Notes under the pieces: generated by a model
Told to the model about the DNA's origin: nothing
The model's input: only the letters and a program-made list of their open reading frames with translations
The model's database searches: none
Made by a program: the position numbers and the translations under genes
Shown: piece by piece, positions 56,343 through 64,000 of the stretch
How positions within the stretch are numbered: position 1 is the stretch's first letter
Layout: every line of letters starts with the position of its first letter
Assembly (NCBI RefSeq): GCF_000002415.2
Contig: NC_009917.1
Span: 1,328,633-1,392,632 of the forward strand
DNA from: Plasmodium vivax
Lineage: Eukaryota > Apicomplexa > Aconoidasida > Haemosporida > Plasmodiidae
Direction of reading: 5' to 3'
DNA: 64,000 nucleotides

Positions 56343-59122
56343 TCATGGCTCCACTTCGTCCGCGGACTGGTCGCTCGCTGTTTCCTTTTTCTTCTTCTTC
56401 TTCTTCTTGAAGGACATTCTTCTCCTTATGGTTTTTTGCGTCTGCGGGGGGGGGAACATAGTCGTGGGTGATAGCGGCGAAACGGCGTATGATCTCGCAG
56501 TGATTGGCCACCACGCAAGTCACTCGCATCACTGCTGATTCATCACTGCTGACGGATCACCGCCGATTCACCACCGCTGGGCGTACCTTCAGAATCGTGC
56601 GAAGGGGCTTGTACAGGAGGGGCACGACGGGGGCCTCCACTTTGACCAAGTCCACGTCAATTTGCTTGCACAGGTGGTTCATTTTTGCGATTTTTTTAAT
56701 GCACTCATGGCTTAGACCATGGATGGTTACGTTTCGGTTATTCAAATTATACTGCTGCTTCACTGACGTCAGGGCCTCAATGGCGGTGTAATCAAAGAGG
56801 GTGCTCTTCCCCTTAAGGACAATGTTCACCGTCGAGCTGTCCTTCTCGTAGCTGAATAGCCTCGTGAACATCCTCTTGGACGCGTAGAACAGGTGGCCCT
56901 CGATTTCGTAGTACTAAAAGCGCGGGGAGGGGGAATGTTAATGAAGAAATGAGAAAGTAGAAAGGAGTGCATACGCGGGTATCCCTTAGTGGGGCACACA
57001 CAAATCGGTGCCTCCCTCCTCTCCACTTCAGTGCAATCCTCCGCGAGGTGACGAACGGCCGCCAACTGCTCCCTCCGCGGGGCCTTACCTTCGTGTCCGT
57101 ATCCTTGTCATAAAATATTTCAAACTTAAAAGTGGACTTGCTCTGCCATACGTACACCAGGGCGGATAAAATGATCCCCGCGAAAACTCCGGTGGGGACG
57201 CTCACGAATACCTGTAAAAAGAGGGGGAGGTGCAAAGGGTAAGCAAGTGCAGAAAAAAAGTGTATCGTGGGGGGAGGGGAAAAAAAAAACTGCGCCACTT
57301 CGGTATGCGCCACTTTGACATGTGCCACTTCCGCATGTGCAAAAGATATCGTGCGCGGAGTGGGTGCACACAAAAACGCCTCCACAGTTGCGCACGTTCA
57401 TTCGTTATTTTTGCCACCCCCTTTCGCGAGTCCATTTTTGTGTGCTTGTTTTTTTTCCCCTTACGCATAGGACCGTGACGAGGACGATGATGAAGGCGTC
57501 CCATCGGGAGATCTTCCGACTCATGCACGGGTGGCAGTTCCTTATGTACCCCGGGCAGAAGGTGAAAAACACAATGGGGATGGAAAACCACTTGAAGCAA
57601 TGAATAAACACAGTAATCATAATTCCGCAAAGGAAGGAAAGGGGGATATAATTGAGCAGGGAGTACCCAAAGAGCAAAATGCCATATATCAAAATGGAAG
57701 CAACGACTCCACTCTCTTTGCCCCTTGCCCCATTTCGGTAATTCAATACAGAGAGCCCTAACAAGCTACTACCCCCCACAGCACATCCCAAGGTAGCCAA
57801 AAAATTCCCAATAAAAAGAGAAAAAATAGTTTCATTTGTATCACATTCTGCTCCTCCCATGTCTTTTATAACTTCGCTGACCATCAAAACTTCCAGAAGG
57901 AGCACCACGAACATGTTCATCACCTGCTTAATAAGGTCCACATCAAATACCACTTTAGCAAAATCTAACTCCTTATTGGTGAATAGAAACGTCGGCTTGG
58001 CTTTATCTGACGTAAAGGAAAACAAGTCCCCCACTGTGTAGGATTTTACTCCCTTAAAGGAGTCGAAATTATTGTGCAGGAATCTCCTCAGAATGACAAA
58101 TTCCACAAAGATGGTGACCGTTATGGCTATGAGGGTGGACGGGATCTTGTGGCCCAGCTGCGACGTGGGGGGAGGGGCGGTCAAATGGGAGGGGTGTAAC
58201 GAAAAAGCGCCACTGCGGTGAAGCGAAGCGAGCCGTGCTACTAAACATTTCGTGGAGAGGGAAGTGGCAACCCATCTCTGTGTGGTTACCACTCCCCAAC
58301 GGAAAATCCACACACAATCACATGCACACACCAACGCAATGGGGGCGACCTCCCCGCTGTGCTCACCTTGGGGATCTTCTTCCAAAGCTCCACTATGATA
58401 ACCACCAAGGTACAAATGATGACGAAAAAAAGTAAGTAGTACCCCTTGATGTACTCATGCGTATGGGGGTCCTTCAGCGTGTGTAACTGTGCCCTCAAAA
58501 ATATGATAGACAGCCCGTTACAATACCCAATAAAAACGGGGGTAGGAATTAACTGAATCAGGGCAGACATATGAAAAAGAGAAAAGAAAAAAAGCATCAC
58601 GGAGCAGATCATGATGCACACATACAGCCGTTCAATTCCTTCCGGAAGGAGATCCACATTTTGATTTTCAACTAAATATTTTGAGCACACAGATGCGAAG
58701 GCACCCGTCACTCCGTGTATAACTGCAGGAGATCCTCCAAAAATAGATGTTATTAAACAGAGGAAAGAAGCTCCTTGCAAACCAAGGTAAGGCGGAATGT
58801 TGGCAATCATTGAAAAGGAGATCATCTCAGGTAACATCGTAAGGCATAATATACACCCACACAAAATTTCGTTTATATAATATTTGGACGATTCCTTTGG
58901 CGTGTTGGTAAATCCCCATCCCCATTTTATCCCATCCGTCATGGATTTTATGGCTGGAAGGAAGCCTATTCTGGAAGGCAAACATATCTTTATATCATTG
59001 TCGCATAAATCGTCATGGTAAATTTGGGTCCTTTCTGTTGACTCATCCATTTTGTTAAAATCCACCACCTTTTCCGTCACATCGTTTATTACTATATCGT
59101 CTCCCTTTTTCGATTCGTTCAT
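56343..59122 (-). CDS. SulP: SulP-family inorganic anion transporter with STAS domain
   Basis: Five exons (59122-58367, 58157-57465, 57211-57089, 56913-56587, 56441-56343), all phase 0, give 665 residues. The SulP core is evident: TMLPEMISFSMIANIPPYLGLQGASF, GGSPAVIHGVTGAFASV, GCAVGGSSLLGLSVLNYRNGARGKESG and about ten to twelve membrane helices. Exon 4 (about residues 525-633) carries the STAS domain, with VNIVLKGKSTLFDYTAIEAL as the typical start. The tail is poly-Lys then acidic. SulP proteins exchange sulfate, bicarbonate or other anions across membranes. By remembered synteny it is the single SulP transporter of P. falciparum. The N-terminus is acidic and cytosolic. It converges on the RAP gene. 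Confidence 0.95.
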
Positions 59123-62100
59123 TTTTTTTTTTTTTTTTAACGGAAAAAATTTGCTGTCTTGGCACGTTTTGTGTGGGCTCTCATCAACCCGTCCGTTTTG
59201 AGGAGGGTCCCGCGATGTGGGCGGCTGCTCGGTGCGGCACTTGCCACGCTGGGGAGTTGCAAGCGGGTTGGAAGCCGCTTCACGTTGGATCGCTCTTTGG
59301 ATCGCTCTTCGGTCACTCTTCGGTCACTCTTCGGTCACTATTCGGCCCGCTTCTCACCCCGACTGCGCCTCCTACCTTCTCCTACCTTCCCCTGTGCACG
59401 CAGAAACGTGTGCCGCTTCCCCCCCGACGGCGTTACACGCGTTTTATAAGGTGCTTCCCCTCAGCGGGTGTGGCGAAAAAAAGGGTGTGCAATTTTTTCA
59501 CGTAAAAAAAAGAAAAGTGTGGAGAGCACAGGCCCCAGTGATCTTCATTTAAGCAGGAGCGGGAAAATGACAGCTTGAGCAACATTCTGTTATCTGTTAC
59601 GTCAGCTGTTGACCGCAGCTTAGAGGCTCATAACGGGTGCAGGAGGGACGGCCGGCGTGCACACGACAAAATGGGTCACCGTGCGTGGAGCGTGGGAGCG
59701 TGGGGGCGTGGAAGCGTACGTACGTTAAGTATCACATAAACGGGCACATACGCCAGTACGTAGTTGCGTACCTTCAAGTACGTGCAGAATGCTCAACAGA
59801 ATGACGAGCGAGCAAGCACATTAATTCATTTGGATGAGCAAATTTCCTATGCAATGGCGTAAATCATGCGGCAAAAAAGCGATTTCGTGAATTGAGAATT
59901 CTCCCGGGAGGGGAAAAAAAAAAAAAGAAGCAGAGTGGAAAACGAAAGGAAAACTTCGCGGAAAAGGCAAAAATAATGCGCACTTATTTTTGCATTTTAA
60001 AAAAGCGACATGAATGAGGAATGGACTACATGTATAACGAAGTAAGCTGCATGGGAAAAAGGCATGTCAAAAAAAAGAGAAATAAAATATAGCCACAGCT
60101 TCATTTCTCTTTTTTTTTTTGCGCAATTGGATGTCGACGATGGTTTTTTTTTTTTTTTTTTGCGCAATTGGATGTCGACGATGGTTTTTTTTTTTTTTTT
60201 TTGCGTACACGTACTTAATTTTATGTACGCATAAATGTACGTGTACGCCAGGGTGAGGTAAATACGTTTACGTCATCTTGGCATGTACGCGTATGGCACT
60301 TTGGGAAGGGCTTCTTTTGTTTCCTTTTCAACAAGACTAATAGCTCGTTTTCGAAAAAAAAAAAAAAAAAAAGAAAAAAGGTAAATGTGTTTTTTTTTAA
60401 GTAATACGTCATCCAGTATTTTTGAAAAGGCTGCTTGGGGATTTTAAGATTTATTCGTGAGGTGAGAGAAAAAAGGCTAGTTACCTCGAATAGGGGAAAA
60501 AAGCAAAAAAAAAGCAAAAAAAAGCAAAAAAAATGAAGAAAAAACGAAACGGAAAGGAAAAAAAACCAAGGAGAAACTGAGGGACGAAAGCGAAAAAGAC
60601 ATATTCTTGTTTCGCAGTATCTTTTTCACGCAAGGGGAAACACATATTTTTGATGGCGTTTCCCCCTTTCGCGAACACTTTTTCGCGCCTTTGCGATTTA
60701 AAAAAGGTGTAATTTTTTATCCCATTACGTGTATTTGTGCTCCCATGCGTTCATGCGCTTTTCACCAAGCGGGCATATTTTACGCGTGCGCAGTTGTGCC
60801 ATTCGTTGTTCGTCAGTCTTTCATTCGGCTTATTAATGTGTACACGTGGGGGCACATTTGGGGAGCACATTTTTTGCGTACTTTTTTTCTCTTCCTCTTT
60901 TTTCCTCCTTTTTTTTAGCCATCTTTCGCCTCTGCGGGGTCAGACGCATTGAAGTCACGCTCCCTGCACAGTTGCAGCGCTGCTCGGCACCACCCGTTTC
61001 GAAGGGGAGAGGAAGCCACGCGCTAACTGCTATACTTAGCTATCTACCTCGTGAGGGCACATGCTTTTACGACCAATTTGATATGTGAAGGTAAATGACT
61101 GCGAATTTTTTACCTGCCGCATTTTGCTGCTATTTTTTATGTAGAGATATATGCACACGGAGTGTATATAAGACCCGTGGATTATGTTTTTCTTTTTTTT
61201 CTACCTCCACGTGAATACCTTTTAAGCTCTTTCGTTTTTACAGTTGAAGGGTTAAACGATTGGGGTATGTACTCGTGGGAGGCGCGTTCCTCGTACCATC
61301 GAGTGTATAGAAACCATACCGGTGGAGAAGCCATGTGTGTGGGGGTATATACATCTTAAAGGAAGAAGGACTCATATAACCCCCCAACGTCACTGCACAT
61401 CACCCCTTTTTAAAACATCATCATGGGGGATTTCACAGTATAGCCACGATCATTTGTCAGTGCTTTTTGGCATGCCTCTCCGCAACGGAGAAAAAAAAGT
61501 ACTCCCCTTGATTAAAAGGATTTGTCGCCCAAGTAGGGGAAGTCCCAACCGGTTTAAAAATGTATAAATGTGTGTAGCAGCGGGGAGAGAGAGCTACACT
61601 CCAATACGATATGCAAAATGTGTGTATAATTAAAATGGGGTGTAAACAAATGGTTGCCAAAGGCGCAAGTTGTAGAACGGCTTCCGAAGAGGCATTCCTT
61701 CGAGGGGAAATAAAATGGGGTCACCCAAAAAGGGAAAAAAAAAAAAAAAGAAAAAAAAAAATTCCATATCTGTGCACACGTATACGATATTACAACATTT
61801 ACCTTTTCCTGTACGTTGTCGCCATTTTAAGAGCAAAATGTAGGATAAAGGGGGGAAATACTTACACACATATACATATTACTCATGTATATGCATGTAT
61901 ATATGCACATACCTCTGCTAACGCTGACGGGAAGGCGTCACTTTTCCCCCCCAAAAACAGCCGCTTTGACGTGAAAACGTAAAAACGGCTCCCTTTCCTA
62001 GTGAACGTGTGTGTGTGCAATTTTTCGACCTAGCAAAAGTTCACCTTTCCGCCTTCGGGAAATTGTTTTTATGAACGTTCGCTACCTACGCCCCGTTTCC

Positions 62101-64000
62101 CTTCAACGCTTTCGCGATTTAGCGCTTCCAAAGTGTTCCTGTTTTCCAAATCGCTGTGAACGCATTTGTAATTTTGCTTGGCCCAATATGGCAAGGTGAG
62201 AAGTATATTTTTAAGGCATACCGTTCCTCCATTTTTGCGTACTTTTCTTGTCGTAAAAAAGGGGCAACTTTTACGTTATAAATGGGAATTTACGGAGAAT
62301 GCCAAGTGATGATCATTTTTTTTTTTTTTTTTTTTTTTCTTTCCATTCACGGTGCACACTTTTGCGAAAAAGTACCCTCCCGTGGGGTCATTACAATTGG
62401 CAAAATTGGAAGAAATCCACTTAGCCAATTTCTACAGAACTGTTCCCCATTTTGCGAACGTTTTATGTTAATGATTGGTGGCCTTTGCCGGGAACGTTAT
62501 GGATGTCACCCCCTGAGGTGAAATGACTCCATGCGAATTAGCACACCGCATTGGCATAGGGGAGCAACATGTAAGTTTATTCGCAAAGGTGTTACATACA
62601 TGAGCGAATATTTATGTAAAAAATGTAGCATCAAAAGGGGGGGACACCACGATGAACTTTTCCTAAATTACCCTTTGTAGAAAGCTCTACGTCGTTGTTT
62701 TTACGGATAAACCCATTTTTGAATTTCCCCCTTTTGTAATGCGAGTACTCATTTGAAGGAAGCGCATGAAAGAGTTTTTATTTTACAACTGGGGTAAAGT
62801 GATTTACCCCACGGCTGGGTGTATAAGAGGAGGGAAAAAATGTCGTGGTGTGTTTCGTTATGCTGCGATGCGCTGAGTTGCATAACACATGAATGGAAAA
62901 ATTGAGGTATTAGAAAAAATGCGAGAAAGCCCCATTTCTTAGGAGAGCTAAAAGGTAAAAAAGTTAGGTAAAAAGAAATAGAGAGGAGCAAAATGATAGG
63001 GAGGCTTCCACAGGCAACCATGGAGTTCGCCCCCTTTGCCTCCGCCCTATTACACTTCCATAAAAAATTTATTTATATGTACTATGTATGTACTAATATA
63101 TATGTATACACCTGCATATTTGGCAGAGTGAAACACCGTACGAGCCTCCCACTAGGGATAGAACCCCACATCGTTTGAGCCGCTGAAAAGCCCCTCTGCG
63201 ATTGCAGTCAGCACGGCAAAGAGAACCCTGTGCGTTTCTCTCACCCGTTAATTTTTAAAGAGAACTCAGATGAAGCGAAATGTTTAGTTGTGCTAAGCGC
63301 AGATGTGCCCCGTGCAGAAAGGCACATATAAATGTATATATAAATGTATATATGTATATATATATGTACACCTGTGCATGAGCACATGACCGCGTGTTGA
63401 GCCCTTTTATGCGGTAAGCACACCCCCGCCGTTATTGCTATTCGTTTTACCCCCCTCCTCCTCTCCTCGATGAGATCACCTTTTTCTAAGCGCACCTCAC
63501 ACATATGGCAAGTAAAGCAAAGCGCAATTCCTCCATGCTGTGTTTTCTTACGCTTCCTAACACGTTGTGCATGGCGCGGTGCGCGCTGCAGGAAGCGCTG
63601 ACTCATGGCACAGCTTTATGTGCGTGTACTAGTACGTACATATAACATTATATATATAATATGCGCGCAACGGCAGTAATTTATCCCCTCGTTAACGTAT
63701 AGGCAACTCCAGCGAACTCACTTGCTCCCTATTCGTGTGTTTTAACCGGCTCTGCATGCAAAAAAAAAAAAAAAAAAAGAACACAGGGGATAAAGCCAGC
63801 AAAGGGGAAGGGGGTACCCATTAAGCTGATGCCGCTATTATGTCATAATAACATCCTTATAGATGTGAATTTAAAAAAAAACAAAAAAAGGTCGTTTTTT
63901 TTTTCTATACCTCACCATTTTTAGCAGTCGAATGGTAACAACAATTTAAAAAAAAATTTTTTTCATTGGCTATTTTTACAACTGTGTGATTCTACAAATG
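59123..64000. other. 4.9-kb gene-free right flank
   Basis: No frame on either strand looks coding. The first part should be the SulP promoter. The rest is AT-rich with frequent A/T runs (60138-60155, 60178-60200, 62315-62338, 63758-63778), alternating TA/TG sequence near 61865-61910 and 63325-63370, and a 41-bp tandem repeat. Remembered synteny places EXP2 next to SulP in P. falciparum, so this may be the long upstream region of a strongly expressed gene beyond the window. Confidence 0.55.
60112..60202. repeat. 41-bp tandem repeat with T-runs
   Basis: Two copies of gcgcaattggatgtcgacga followed by tgg and a T-run of about 18, with T-runs on both outer sides. Confidence 0.92.

Noticed and set aside
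62749..63021. 90-codon minus-strand frame with a hydrophobic start
   Set aside because: The hydrophobic stretch comes from T/A-rich spacer; there is no neighbouring exon or convincing context.

Overview
The window is nuclear DNA of a malaria parasite. The base composition is moderate, close to that of Plasmodium vivax and its simian relatives rather than the very AT-rich P. falciparum. Evidence is the small GT-AG introns with long pyrimidine tracts, poly(A)/poly(T) runs, low-complexity inserts in most proteins, and a nucleus-encoded apicoplast RNA polymerase subunit. From memory, the gene order (RNA polymerase alpha, PDI, M1 peptidase, HDA1, YIP1, ISY1 ... diacylglycerol kinase, SulP) matches the right end of P. 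falciparum chromosome 14; this was not searched. I see no tRNA, rRNA, CRISPR or mobile element.

Layout: a CS-domain gene (+, 784-2788) converges on apicoplast rpoA (-, 3358-5889). Across a 1.5-kb divergent spacer lie a protein disulfide isomerase (+) and a small gene of unknown function (+). Three minus-strand genes follow: an M1-type metallopeptidase, a signal-peptide plus seven-helix membrane protein of GOST-like build, and a class II histone deacetylase with ankyrin-like repeats. YIP1 (+) and the splicing factor ISY1 (-) converge so tightly that their coding ends overlap. A 2,002-residue calpain-like protein (+), a short unknown gene (-) and a 2,213-residue low-complexity protein (-) occupy 29.7-44.9 kb. 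After a 2-kb AT-rich divergent spacer come TMEM43, diacylglycerol kinase and a RAP-domain protein (all +), then the SulP anion transporter (-). The last 4.9 kb show no gene.

I assembled exon structures by hand from splice signals and required the frame to be kept through each gene. This recovered short terminal exons that plain ORF scanning misses: M1 exon 1, the last exon of HDA1, and the last two exons of the GOST-like gene. In each case the summed coding length is a multiple of three.

The genes are mostly housekeeping rather than one operon-like system. Themes are apicoplast transcription (rpoA), the secretory pathway (PDI, YIP1, GOST-like protein, TMEM43), RNA processing (ISY1, RAP protein), chromatin (HDA1), lipid signalling (DGK) and anion transport (SulP). 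The least described items are the GOST-like receptor-type protein, the calpain-like giant, and the 2,213-residue protein whose two halves are joined by a possible 59-nt intron or a frameshift.
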